The notes under the pieces are model-generated. The model did not search any database, had not been told where the DNA came from, and saw nothing but the letters and a program-made list of their open reading frames with translations. A stretch of 64,000 nt of DNA from UBA3946 sp002385755. GTDB taxonomy: Bacteria; Bacillota_I; Bacilli_A; ML615J-28; CAG-698. Location: the NCBI GenBank assembly GCA_050953085.1, contig JBMNLX010000004.1, positions 8,285 through 72,284 of the forward strand, written 5' to 3'. Every line of letters starts with the position of its first letter. Within the stretch, counting starts at the first letter, position 1. Made by a program: the position numbers and the translations under genes. Positions 8,619 to 16,753 of this stretch are shown piece after piece.

Positions 8619-8973
8619 AAGATGAATGCGCCCTGTTTTTTGTTTCTCCCGCGTTGTTAAACGATTAAAGCAAACGCGTCATCAAGTATAAATCGTTTCT
8701 TTTTCGGGGCGGATTAAATCCCGAAAAGTTATTTTTTCTGCCAATTTAGAGCTTCGCGCTGTTTAAAATTTAATAACTTTGTTGGCGGCGGTTTTCGGGA
8801 GTAAGAACGCCGTCAACGGGAAAAAAGTTGGGGGAAGCGGCGCGGATATTCCGCCCAATTATTTTTTCGTTAAAAAATACGCTTTGATTCTTTAAATATA
8901 GGACCGTTTTTGGTGGAATTATTATGAAAGTTATGAAATTCCGCCCCAAAACCGATTTTTTATGTTATGACGG

Positions 8974-9521
8974 TTTGTCAATCTAAGCGCAACACTTAAT
9001 TTTGGCAGAATACCTGTTAAGACATTTTCTTGGCCGATTGTTTATCAAGGTTTAGAGCTTCCCTTAGTTTATCTTCTGACACATTTGAGAATTAGTTTTC
9101 TTAGGAAAGAATTCTCTTAATAAACCATTTGCATTTTCGTTTGATCCACGCTGCCATGAAGAGTAAGGATCCGCAAAATATACAAGGATATTGAGCTTAA
9201 TTTAGATTATTTATGACATTTTGTCCTGCGTTCCTCGTACAGATCTTCGGCTTTGATAGCTTTATACTCTCTGTTTATCGAGTTTCTCTTTAACTCACGG
9301 GAAATAGTCGACTTGGATTTGCCTAATCTCCTGGCAATCTCGTTTATACTCAAATTAAAAGATAAATATCCCTCCATACAAATGCGTTCTTTTATGGTAA
9401 GATGTTTATAACCCATAGATGCCTCTCTTTTTGTGGTTTTTTGCGCAAATTAATTCTACCATAAAGAAGCATCTATGGGTATTTTTATTTAGATTTCAAG
9501 TGTTGCACTTACAATTGTAAA
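8974..9521 (-). mobile_element. Internally deleted IS30-family element
   Basis: Terminal inverted repeats at 8974-8997 and 9498-9521 agree at 18 of 24 positions and share the core GCAACACTT. At 548 bp it is about half the length of an IS30-type element. On the minus strand the N-terminal HTH and the C-terminal SWQRGSNENANGL motif survive, but the centre, including most of the DDE domain, is gone. It cannot mobilise itself but could respond to a related transposase. Confidence 0.85.
9000..9416 (-). pseudogene. IS30-family transposase remnant
   Basis: Start ATG at 9414-9416 (minus). About 60 residues form the IS30 HTH_38 DNA-binding domain (MGYKHLTIKERICMEGYL, then EIARRLGKSKSTISRELKRN). The frame runs off into a stop at 9207. 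Further on, separated fragments encode YFADPYSSWQRGSNENANGL and ALNLINNRPRKCLNRYSAK, the conserved C-terminal end of IS30 transposases, interrupted by a stop. The central catalytic core is missing. Confidence 0.85.
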
Positions 9522-9676
9522 CTATCATCGAAAAAAAAGGTAACAATTTACAATTAATTATTGATTGATCGCCCCTTTTCTGGTAAAATCTGCATAAGGG
9601 GGAATGTGCTTTGGAATTAATGACTGATTATCAAGGTATATAAACATAATAATAATATAATTAAGCTAAAAAAATA
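9522..9676. other. Island left spacer
   Basis: AT-rich sequence between the IS30 remnant and the RiPP precursor promoter. No gene was recognised, only frames of a few codons. Confidence 0.4.
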
Positions 9677-9705
9677 TTGCAATTTGGATAAATATGTTAT
9701 ATGAT
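9677..9705 (+). promoter_or_regulatory. Promoter of the RiPP precursor gene
   Basis: TTGCAA (9677-9682), a 17-bp spacer and TATGAT (9700-9705). It predicts a leader of about 130 nt before the precursor start codon. Confidence 0.65.
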
Positions 9706-9813
9706 TTGGTTGTAGTGATGCATTTTACAGAATTTAAAATAAGTTTGGATGTTTCATGGGGAAGGAGATGTTTAGGAGCCAAAAAGTATTTCATAAAGAA
9801 TAATTAGATATAT

Positions 9814-10064
9814 GTAGAGGGTATTAGGGAAGGAGGTTGAATTATGAAATATGAAAAGCCTAGGGTCAACACACACTCAATTTATGATGTCCAAGAATAT
9901 GAAGCATTAGCCGGGACTGTTAGTTGTACGAACAACACTGGAGTAGTGTGTGGTGTTAATATCTGTATTTGTGTTGCATTCTGTTTTAAAAAAAGGTAAC
10001 CCCATCTAATAAATCATAAGTTCATTGTTAACAAAAATGTAAAAAATATCCTAATACCCTCTAC
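9814..10064 (+). repeat. 15-bp inverted repeat bracketing the precursor gene
   Basis: GTAGAGGGTATTAGG (9814-9828) just before the Shine-Dalgarno is a perfect reverse complement of CCTAATACCCTCTAC (10050-10064), 51 nt after the precursor stop. The mRNA could close into a loop holding the whole precursor ORF, with the SD directly next to the stem. Confidence 0.75.
9844..9999 (+). CDS. Cysteine-rich RiPP precursor peptide (51 aa)
   Basis: ATG 9844 follows a strong AAGGAGGT at 9830-9837. The product has a polar, charged N-terminal half (MKYEKPRVNTHSIYDVQEYE) ending in ALAG at 21-24. The hydrophobic C-terminal half carries five cysteines (28, 36, 41, 43, 47) and a basic tail FKKR. A leader-core layout with possible cleavage after Gly24, next to a SPASM radical SAM enzyme, marks it as the likely substrate of a thioether-forming pathway (sactipeptide or ranthipeptide type). 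I could not place it in a named precursor family. Its promoter and the terminator at 10107 let it be made in excess over the downstream enzymes. Confidence 0.8.
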   Translation: MKYEKPRVNTHSIYDVQEYEALAGTVSCTNNTGVVCGVNICICVAFCFKKR

Positions 10065-10106
10065 CGTTTTAAGGTGATGGGTTGGGATGTTTTTGTACAT
10101 ATACCC

Positions 10107-10142
10107 AAGCCAACCGTTTTATTGTGAAGTTGGCTTTTTATT
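10107..10142 (+). terminator. Terminator/attenuator between precursor and enzymes
   Basis: AAGCCAAC (10107-10114) pairs with GTTGGCTT (10129-10136), followed by TTTTTATT. Partial read-through would give much precursor mRNA and less enzyme mRNA. Confidence 0.8.
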
Positions 10143-10295
10143 ATTCTACTGTACCATAAATGGTTGATCACACAGGTCAATTTAAAAGAGAAAAGGAATG
10201 TGCATCTCATTTGTGAGATTTAATAAAAAGCTAATACTTCCTTGTTATTTTTCCATTGTATTTGGAAATTCACTGCTGAAACAATTATAAAAAGG

Positions 10296-10346
10296 AAAGG
10301 AGGAAAAGTATATATCCTTGTTTGATAGGATTATATTAGGTTAATC
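10296..10346 (+). promoter_or_regulatory. Distant Shine-Dalgarno with hairpin before radical SAM start
   Basis: A strong AAAGGAGG (10296-10303) lies 43 nt before the ATG at 10347. ATATATCCT (10310-10318) can pair with AGGATTATAT (10327-10336, one bulge), bringing the SD to about 16 nt from the ATG. Alternatively the SD serves an 8-codon leader frame starting at TTG 10318 and ending TAA 10342-10344, which would couple translation to the enzyme. Confidence 0.4.
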
Positions 10347-11666
10347 ATGAAAGAACCTGTATTGATAAATAACAACCCTAATATTTACAAATTTAAAGAT
10401 TTTTACTATATTCCTTCGGTTGGATACATATATGAAAAAGAATTGTCTGTGAAGCATTTTGAAAGATTAAAACATAAAGATGAGTCAAAAACAATTAACT
10501 TTAATAAAATTTATCCAACTACGATAGGATTAAACATAACTAATGCATGTAACCTTCGCTGTATTTATTGTTATAGCGAAACAAGTGATGAGAAGAAGGA
10601 AACATTATCAGACGAAATTATTGATACGATTGTATCCATGCTTATGAAAAACGCTATTATTCGAAAGATGGCGTCGTCTGAGAAAAAGCTCCCAGAAACC
10701 TTTGTTATTCTCTCAGGAGGGGGAGAACCGACGTATTATACAGAAAAATTCAAGACATTAGTAAAAAGGATTAAAGCAATTGAAAATTCAAAAATACATT
10801 TAGTTACAAATGGTATGTTTTCGGCAAAAACTGCGAAATTTATCATAAACAATGTCGATAGCATCAATTTCTCTTTTGACGGCACTCCCTTCTTACAAAA
10901 CAAACAAAGGCCAACGTCCAAAGGAAATGGATCATTTGATGTTATATACAAAAACATCAAGTTATTTGATGAACAAAAAAAGGAATACTCCATTAGAACA
11001 ACAATATCTGAAGAAAACTTCTGTTATATAGAGGAAATGAGTCAATTAATTTTTAATAATTTTAAATACATTAAATCCTGGCAGATTGAAAGTGTGTTCA
11101 AAAGTGGTCGCGCATGCAATTTGTGCATCAACCAGCAAGCCAATTTTTCCTCTGAGTTTGATAAGATATGCGAATATGTTTATTCTAACCATCCTCAAAA
11201 AATGATATTCAATACCGAGTTTTCATATATACTAAAAGATAATTACTGTGCGGCGAGCAATGGTACGAATTTTTGGATTGATGCTTACGGTGATATTGTT
11301 GAATGCAGTTCGGTTGAAAAAAAAGACGTGTTCAAGATTGGAAGGATTGACAAGAAAGAAATCATCATTCAAGGAAATAACCACAAAGAATTTACTGAGT
11401 ATCGTGAAAGAATGTTAAAAATGTGTAAAGATTGTTTTATATTTAACATATGTGCTGGTGGATGCCCTGAGAAAATGTTAAGGGACAAACATGGAGAATT
11501 CATCAACCAAGAGAGATCGGCTAAATGCTTATACATGAAAAGCTATTGGAAAAACAAAATCGAAATGGTGTTTAAAAAGAAGCAAATATCAGATATCCGG
11601 TTAGAGTTACATGAAACAATTGAGGGAACGCCAATTTATAAAATAGTTCAAAAAGGTGAGTTATGA
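10347..11666 (+). CDS. Radical SAM/SPASM peptide maturase
   Basis: 439 aa. The radical SAM core opens with CNLRCIYC (Cys68, 72, 75), which binds the SAM-cleaving [4Fe-4S] cluster, followed by a GGGEPT SAM-binding strand. The C-terminal SPASM domain has the full cysteine set: Cys301 then a G-x4-C, CKDCFIFNICAGGC (360, 363, 369, 373) and a final Cys near ERSAKC, giving two auxiliary clusters. SPASM enzymes of this size crosslink or epimerise ribosomal peptides, and five core cysteines suggest Cys-to-carbon thioethers. No leader-recognition domain is obvious at the N-terminus. The PqqD-like protein encoded next, overlapping by 4 bp, should supply it. The chemistry is inferred. Confidence 0.9.
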   Translation: MKEPVLINNNPNIYKFKDFYYIPSVGYIYEKELSVKHFERLKHKDESKTINFNKIYPTTIGLNITNACNLRCIYCYSETSDEKKETLSDEIIDTIVSMLMKNAIIRKMASSEKKLPETFVILSGGGEPTYYTEKFKTLVKRIKAIENSKIHLVTNGMFSAKTAKFIINNVDSINFSFDGTPFLQNKQRPTSKGNGSFDVIYKNIKLFDEQKKEYSIRTTISEENFCYIEEMSQLIFNNFKYIKSWQIESVFKSGRACNLCINQQANFSSEFDKICEYVYSNHPQKMIFNTEFSYILKDNYCAASNGTNFWIDAYGDIVECSSVEKKDVFKIGRIDKKEIIIQGNNHKEFTEYRERMLKMCKDCFIFNICAGGCPEKMLRDKHGEFINQERSAKCLYMKSYWKNKIEMVFKKKQISDIRLELHETIEGTPIYKIVQKGEL

Positions 11667-11926
11667 GAATTATAAAAACGATATCAAGTGAAGAAAAAGT
11701 AAATGATGAAATGATTATTATGAATAAAGACGAAACCAGCATCGTCACGTTGAATTCTACGGCAACCATTGTTTGGAATTTAATAGATAAACATCATGAT
11801 TTTGACGCGATTTGCTTGGAAATGAAAAGTATTTTCGCAGATGTCGATGAACAAGAAATCGTCGCTGACGTGGACGAAACCATTTCACAATTTGTAAATG
11901 CCGGAATAGTTGTTATCGATGAATAA
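11663..11926 (+). CDS. PqqD-like leader-peptide recognition protein
   Basis: 87 aa, ATGA overlap with the radical SAM gene. The small winged-helix PqqD pattern is visible: a hydrophobic strand with N-S-T-A (IVTLNSTATIVWNLID, about residues 28-43), then helices and a C-terminal IVADVDETISQFVNAGIVV. Such proteins (RRE domains) hold the precursor leader and present it to the maturase. Here it is separate rather than fused. It is translationally coupled on both sides. Confidence 0.85.
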   Translation: MRIIKTISSEEKVNDEMIIMNKDETSIVTLNSTATIVWNLIDKHHDFDAICLEMKSIFADVDEQEIVADVDETISQFVNAGIVVIDE

Positions 11927-12713
11927 GATTGCTTGTGAAGTCCAAGTATGCAGCTTGAGATTATCCTTACCATTGCATCTTTATGACATTCTGAGAAAAT
12001 ACATTGAGTTAAAAGAATTGAATGAAATAACTGATATTGATGTTAAAGTAATCAAGAAAAGGAAATCATATCATGTAATAACTAATACTGAATCAGTATT
12101 AGGCAAGAGTAAAGAAGAAGTTTTTGGGTGCATACTAGAAGAGATTGAGAAAAAAATCATTAAAAACAGTGAAGAAGTGATATTGCATTGTAGCGCCATA
12201 AAAAAGAATAATGATGTGATTATTTTTTGCGGACAAAGAGGTGCGGGTAAATCCACCGCTTTGTTAAACATGCTTAAAAAAGGTTATGATTTTTTTGCTG
12301 ATGATTTTGTATATCTGAAAGCTCGAAAGATTAAAGCGATTGATTTACCCATCAAATCAAGAAAAACTAGAATAAATAGTTTAAAGGTCAAATTAGTGGA
12401 TGAATTCAAATATATCTTACCTAAGCCAGAACAAGCATTTGATTCAAACAATTATTATGATTTAAAAACAATCGTATTCCCGATATATGATCCTGAAGGA
12501 AAAATTGGCTTCGAAAAAGTAACAGGTGTTGATTTTTTTAATAAAATTATTAGAAACTGTAAGAAGACAATTAGCATGACTACGATATACAGAGAACTTA
12601 TGGATCTTGTTAATGTGCATGCTTACATAATACAATATGCAAATAATAATGAATTCTATCAATGCATGGAACAGATATTGGTTGATGCCAATAAACATGA
12701 GAATATCAGTTAA
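11919..12713 (+). CDS. HPr-kinase-like ATP-binding protein of RiPP cluster
   Basis: Likely start ATG 11919, overlapping the PqqD-like stop (TTG 11910 is an alternative), giving 264 aa. The centre has the HprK-type block HCSAIKKNNDVIIFCGQRGAGKST with Walker A GQRGAGKS (about 105-112) and the following FFADDFVYL, the HprK acidic pair. Homologues occur in lasso-peptide clusters, where one (paeninodin) phosphorylates the peptide's last serine. Here the precursor ends FKKR, so a side-chain kinase acting on a C-terminal Ser is unlikely. Ser27 or Thr residues near the core start, or another substrate, are possible. Function is uncertain. Confidence 0.75.
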   Translation: MNKIACEVQVCSLRLSLPLHLYDILRKYIELKELNEITDIDVKVIKKRKSYHVITNTESVLGKSKEEVFGCILEEIEKKIIKNSEEVILHCSAIKKNNDVIIFCGQRGAGKSTALLNMLKKGYDFFADDFVYLKARKIKAIDLPIKSRKTRINSLKVKLVDEFKYILPKPEQAFDSNNYYDLKTIVFPIYDPEGKIGFEKVTGVDFFNKIIRNCKKTISMTTIYRELMDLVNVHAYIIQYANNNEFYQCMEQILVDANKHENIS

Positions 12714-12734
12714 TAAGGCTAGGAGGCTCACAAA

Positions 12735-14495
12735 ATGAAGAATTCTTGTAAACTCATTGGGATGGTATTTAAAAAGTACCCGTTTTATATTATTTTCGGT
12801 TTTTTTGTTAGTGTTATAAATACATCGTTCGTATTGGTGAATTTTTATTCATTAAAAATCATCATTGAAATTTTAGAATCCGGAACAGGTCAATTTGTTG
12901 ATGTTGCGAAGGTTGTATTGATATTTGTTGCGATAAATTCTGTATTAAGCATAATTAGTGCATTCTATTATAAGAAATACTGCCCTGTAATAGAGCAGAA
13001 AATCAAAACGTCATTTAAGTCGGTTTTCTTTCATAAAGTAAGTAAAACCAAGCTCATACACTTTGAAGACAGTAATCATTATAATGATATATCAAAAGCC
13101 GGGGACGTGGTCGAAAAAAATATCATAAACACTTGCGACTATTTCTTTGGCTTCATCGGCACGGTATGCGAGGTTTTATTACTCTCGAGCGTTGTAATCA
13201 TATTTAACTTTCGTTTGTTATTTGTCGGTATTCTTTTTATAGTCATTAATTTGCTGTTAAGTTTCTTAACGAGTAGATATGGATATATACAATATGAAAG
13301 AAACGTTAAGAATATTAGAAAACAAAATTATATTTCTTCGCTGTTTGCTAATAAAAGGTATGCAGAAGAGCTGAAAATATATGATTTTTCTCCTTTTTTA
13401 ATCAGGCAATACGATAAAATAACTGAATATAAAATTAAAAACATTAAGAAATATTCAGTAAAGATTTCTATTCTCACTGCTTTACAGAAATTAATGCAAT
13501 TGTCACTTGTATTGATTATAATCATTGTTCTTGTGGGCGGTGTTTTGAAAGGGACCACTACTTTGGGTGTTTTTTCCGCTATGCTCGTCGCCACACAAAA
13601 CTTCGTATCTTCCTTCTCTTCGCTTTTCAGCATAATTCCCAACATGAAAAAAGAGTCCTTATATATTAAGAATTATGTAAAATTCATGGAAATGGAAGAT
13701 GATTATCAGGGAAGTTTAGAGTGTGTTTTTGAGAATTTAACCATAACAACAAAGAATCTCTCTTTTAGTTATCCAGGTTCAGAAAAGTTGGTTTTAGACA
13801 GCGTAAATATGAATATTAACGATAATAAAAAAATAGCACTTATCGGACCGAATGGCGCTGGTAAAACCACTTTAGTAAAATTGCTCATAGGTCTTTTTCC
13901 ACCCCAAAACGGTGTCATTTTGTATAATCAGGACGATCTGACGGAAATCAGCCGTTATCAATTATATGATCGTGTCGCGGTCATACCCCAGAATTTCAAT
14001 ATTTATGAGTTTACGATTGCGGAAAACTTGTTGATGAGGGAATACACAGAAGAGGATGAGACAAATGTTAAAACCGTTTTACAGAGAATAGGATTATATG
14101 AAAAGGTACAAGCCCTCAAAAACAAAGAAAATACGGTTTTGGGAAAGATGTTTGAAGAAAACGGAACTGAATTTTCCGGTGGCGAAAAACAAAAAATCGC
14201 CATAGGTCGGGCTTTAATAAGGGAGCCGGAGATTATTATCATGGACGAGGCCACCGCATCACTTGACCCACTGGCGGAAAAGGAAATAATTGATCTCAGC
14301 ATGGAATTGTTTAAAGACAAAAAAATGATCATCATATCGCATCGACTTTCAATGGCGCTTCAAACAGATTATATATATTTATTGGATGAAGGGAAAATTG
14401 CCGAGGAAGGCACCCATAATGAATTAATGGAAATTAAGGGGAAGTATTACGAACTGTTTACTACCCAAGCTTCAAAATACGGTTTGGAAAAATGA
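12735..14495 (+). CDS. ABC exporter (TMD-NBD) of RiPP cluster
   Basis: 586 aa, RBS AGGAGG. Six membrane helices span about residues 12-310. The ATPase domain has Walker A GPNGAGKT (about 371-378), signature FSGGEKQKIAIGRAL, Walker B IIIMDEATASLDP and the switch histidine in IISHRLS. No C39 bacteriocin-peptidase domain is present at the N-terminus, so this exporter does not remove the leader itself. It works as a homodimer and probably exports the mature peptide, or confers immunity. It overlaps the next gene by ATGA. Confidence 0.92.
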   Translation: MKNSCKLIGMVFKKYPFYIIFGFFVSVINTSFVLVNFYSLKIIIEILESGTGQFVDVAKVVLIFVAINSVLSIISAFYYKKYCPVIEQKIKTSFKSVFFHKVSKTKLIHFEDSNHYNDISKAGDVVEKNIINTCDYFFGFIGTVCEVLLLSSVVIIFNFRLLFVGILFIVINLLLSFLTSRYGYIQYERNVKNIRKQNYISSLFANKRYAEELKIYDFSPFLIRQYDKITEYKIKNIKKYSVKISILTALQKLMQLSLVLIIIIVLVGGVLKGTTTLGVFSAMLVATQNFVSSFSSLFSIIPNMKKESLYIKNYVKFMEMEDDYQGSLECVFENLTITTKNLSFSYPGSEKLVLDSVNMNINDNKKIALIGPNGAGKTTLVKLLIGLFPPQNGVILYNQDDLTEISRYQLYDRVAVIPQNFNIYEFTIAENLLMREYTEEDETNVKTVLQRIGLYEKVQALKNKENTVLGKMFEENGTEFSGGEKQKIAIGRALIREPEIIIMDEATASLDPLAEKEIIDLSMELFKDKKMIIISHRLSMALQTDYIYLLDEGKIAEEGTHNELMEIKGKYYELFTTQASKYGLEK

Positions 14496-14977
14496 ACATG
14501 GAACTGCAAAAGCGAGTAATTGAAATATGTTGTCAGAAACAAGGGTGTTTTAAGACGAAAGTAAACGGCGACTGCATGTACCCTTTTATTAGGAACGGTG
14601 AAAGCGTTTCGGTCTTTTCCTATAGTGACAAGGAACCGATGGTCGGTGACATCGTATTGATTTTAATAAATAAAGACATGTATGTTCATCGATTGTTAAA
14701 AATAAAGAACAGTGGTGTCATAGCCAAAGGCGATATGAATGTCAAATTGGACGATCCCGTGCCTATCGACAATATTGCCGGGTTTATCAGGAGGTATCAG
14801 TCCTATAACAACAGAAACAAGCGTCTTATTAGAAAACTTGTCAGATTGTCATATAAAGCAGGTATTTATTTCGAGAAAAATATTTTTAAAAACAGGGAAA
14901 AATGCCTGGAGTCAATGCGAAAGAGAAAGAAAAGAATTATAAGCATTTCGAGAAAGGTGATAAAAAATGATCACTAG
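14492..14977 (+). CDS. S24/S26 signal-peptidase-like protein with Cys nucleophile position
   Basis: 161 aa. It matches the S26/Sec11-type core: KVNGDCMYPFIRNGESVSV (about 23-41), MVGDIVLI, MYVHRLLKI and VIAKGDMNVKLDDPVP. In active Ser/His or Ser/Lys members the first motif is G-x-S-M-x-P. Here Cys28 occupies the serine position. The histidine (VHR) and GD-N-D motif are kept. It lacks an obvious N-terminal membrane helix, and the C-terminus is Lys/Arg-rich. With no C39 domain in the exporter, this is the best candidate for cutting the leader, possibly as a Cys-His protease. A non-catalytic role is also possible. It is coupled to genes on both sides. Confidence 0.75.
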   Translation: MNMELQKRVIEICCQKQGCFKTKVNGDCMYPFIRNGESVSVFSYSDKEPMVGDIVLILINKDMYVHRLLKIKNSGVIAKGDMNVKLDDPVPIDNIAGFIRRYQSYNNRNKRLIRKLVRLSYKAGIYFEKNIFKNREKCLESMRKRKKRIISISRKVIKNDH

Positions 14978-16415
14978 CGAACAGAAGTTTATTCTCGATG
15001 TTATTAGAAACAATGATTATGTGAAAAGACCAATCGATTACAAAGTGTTAATGAACGAATTGATGAGGCACAGATTGTTTCTGGCTTTGTATTCGCAAGT
15101 AGAACCTTATTTACCAGAAATATACAAAAAAATATATTATTTGAACAGGCAAAAGTTATTAAATGTCAAAAAAGCGCAACTAGATTTTTTTAAGAAGATA
15201 ATAGCCGAATTGAATAATACAGGAATTAACTATATTGTATTGAAAGGCTTTGCAAATGAAAATAAGCTCTACGGTAATTATGAAAGTCGTATGTTTGGCG
15301 ATTTGGATATATTTGTTCGGATGGAAGACTTTGAGAAAATCATTAATGGTATTTTAAAAGTATTTCCCGATGCAAAAGTCGAGTATAATTGTGATTATTA
15401 TTATCATGAGACATTGGTAAGAATAAATTATGACGGTCATGAATACATGTTAGAAATTAAGAGAAGGCATCGGGGTTGCCCTTATGCTGATAATGCCTAC
15501 TTTTTTTCTAATATTACATATGAGCGGATTTCCGTTGGTGATCTTATGTATCCGGTCTTAAATGAGGAAGCGTTATTCATTTCCTTTGTTATATATATTT
15601 ACAATTATTTCTCGCGAAAGAGCGCTTATATCCTATCGCGAAAAAACCGATTATGTTATTTCTATGATTTCTATAAATTATGCAAAATAATAGAATATAA
15701 AGAGCATTTTAAAAAACACCAGAATAAATATGAACATGAACTGAAAACTGTTTTTCATTGGCTCAAGATCGTTTTTAATGACAATAGTTTTGCATTTGCT
15801 GACAAGCCAAAGGATGAAATGCACTTTGAAATTATTGACCGGATTTTTAATAGCGATATGATTGGCGATGTGTATGAAAAGTTTTATTTTGACTTAGCTG
15901 AACATGCCTCCGCACTTAAAAATAATTTTAAACTAAGTTCTAATGATTATTCCATAAAAGGAAAGGTTCGTGCTCACGGTGAACAATTATATATCGCATT
16001 CAATACCGATTGTTTTTGCAATGACGGTAATGAATTGGTGTATCTCTATTTACACGGTAGAAATGTTTATGGCGAACCTTTGTATCCCTTTTTACCTGTT
16101 TCAATAAGATTTTGTCAAAATGATATAAGAATATTCAACAGATTTACCATTGATCATTCAAAAGGTATTTTCCGAAGAAACTGCGAGGCAGACATGCCTT
16201 ATCATAAACCCAACACTTTTGCATATTCTCTGTCGGATGATAAGATAGAAATATCCATTGATTTGTCAAAACTAAATGTTAATCATTTGACTGGTGAAAC
16301 TTATGGATATAATATCGAATTAATTAAAATCATCGATGACGATAATATTATTGTATTATCAAGAGAAAATGATAATATTGAACAACTTAATTTTATTAGA
16401 AACGAAAAAGCGTAA
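14967..16415 (+). CDS. Nucleotidyltransferase-family protein with C-terminal beta domain
   Basis: 482 aa, RBS AAAGGTGA, overlapping the peptidase gene by 11 bp. The first ~300 residues match the NTP_transf_5 type often found in RiPP clusters: LKGFANENKLYGN then SRMFGDLDIFVR (about 92-120), with the paired Asp (DLD) metal ligands. From about residue 330 a separate strand-rich segment begins (IKGKVRAHGEQLYIAF... LYPFLPVSIRF...). It resembles a CBM9-like or DOMON-type beta sandwich, though I could not assign it. The role in peptide maturation is unknown for the family. It is the last gene of the cluster; a terminator follows. Confidence 0.75.
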   Translation: MITSEQKFILDVIRNNDYVKRPIDYKVLMNELMRHRLFLALYSQVEPYLPEIYKKIYYLNRQKLLNVKKAQLDFFKKIIAELNNTGINYIVLKGFANENKLYGNYESRMFGDLDIFVRMEDFEKIINGILKVFPDAKVEYNCDYYYHETLVRINYDGHEYMLEIKRRHRGCPYADNAYFFSNITYERISVGDLMYPVLNEEALFISFVIYIYNYFSRKSAYILSRKNRLCYFYDFYKLCKIIEYKEHFKKHQNKYEHELKTVFHWLKIVFNDNSFAFADKPKDEMHFEIIDRIFNSDMIGDVYEKFYFDLAEHASALKNNFKLSSNDYSIKGKVRAHGEQLYIAFNTDCFCNDGNELVYLYLHGRNVYGEPLYPFLPVSIRFCQNDIRIFNRFTIDHSKGIFRRNCEADMPYHKPNTFAYSLSDDKIEISIDLSKLNVNHLTGETYGYNIELIKIIDDDNIIVLSRENDNIEQLNFIRNEKA

Positions 16416-16490
16416 TAAACACATAGAAGAAGAAAGATGTAAACTCATTCGCTTATCAATACCAATCGGTTGCGCATGTCCTTTAATCAT

Positions 16491-16532
16491 AAATGCCTGC
16501 CTTCAGCATGACTCGGAGGGAGGCATTTTTTA
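16491..16532 (+). terminator. Terminator at end of RiPP cluster
   Basis: ATGCCTGCCTTC and GAGGGAGGCAT form a stem followed by TTTTTT. Confidence 0.85.
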
Positions 16533-16633
16533 TCCCTGTAATTGCAAGCACATCTTTCCAGTTCGCATATTCATTTGCATACTGACGCCGCTAGAGAGGC
16601 ATTGTAACACATGTAAGCCTATTCCCTTGGTAG

Positions 16634-16753
16634 CGTAAAATTTTATTGGTTAGTATTAGTTAGATGCTATAAATAGGCGTCGAAATTTTTTAAGTGTTTT
16701 TAACTATACAACCATTTAGGTGAAACGATTTCATGTATGAAATCCTTCATCTT
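16634..16753 (-). mobile_element. ISLre2 end fragment (120 bp)
   Basis: This segment matches the left end of the complete element (27995-28123) with a few substitutions and small indels. It includes the GTAAAATTTTATTGG inverted-repeat region and the last codons of the transposase. It is cut off at CTTCATCTT, where it joins the truncated kinase copy. Confidence 0.85.

Larger units (their letters stand above)
8027..8969 (+). repeat. Direct repeat copy 1 (kinase 3' end plus spacer)
   Basis: This segment matches 16745-17667 almost base for base, with about 20 scattered substitutions and small indels. It covers the last ~450 bp of the kinase gene, its terminator and ~490 bp of spacer. The match stops about 5 bp before the IS30 remnant. 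The scattered differences show the two copies are not an assembly echo. Confidence 0.9.

Noticed and set aside
10318..10344. Eight-codon leader frame before the radical SAM gene as a stand-alone peptide gene
   Set aside because: Too short and TTG-started; kept only as an alternative explanation for the distant SD.
12735..14495. Exporter as a peptidase-containing bacteriocin transporter
   Set aside because: The N-terminus starts directly with membrane helices; the C39 Cys/His domain is absent.
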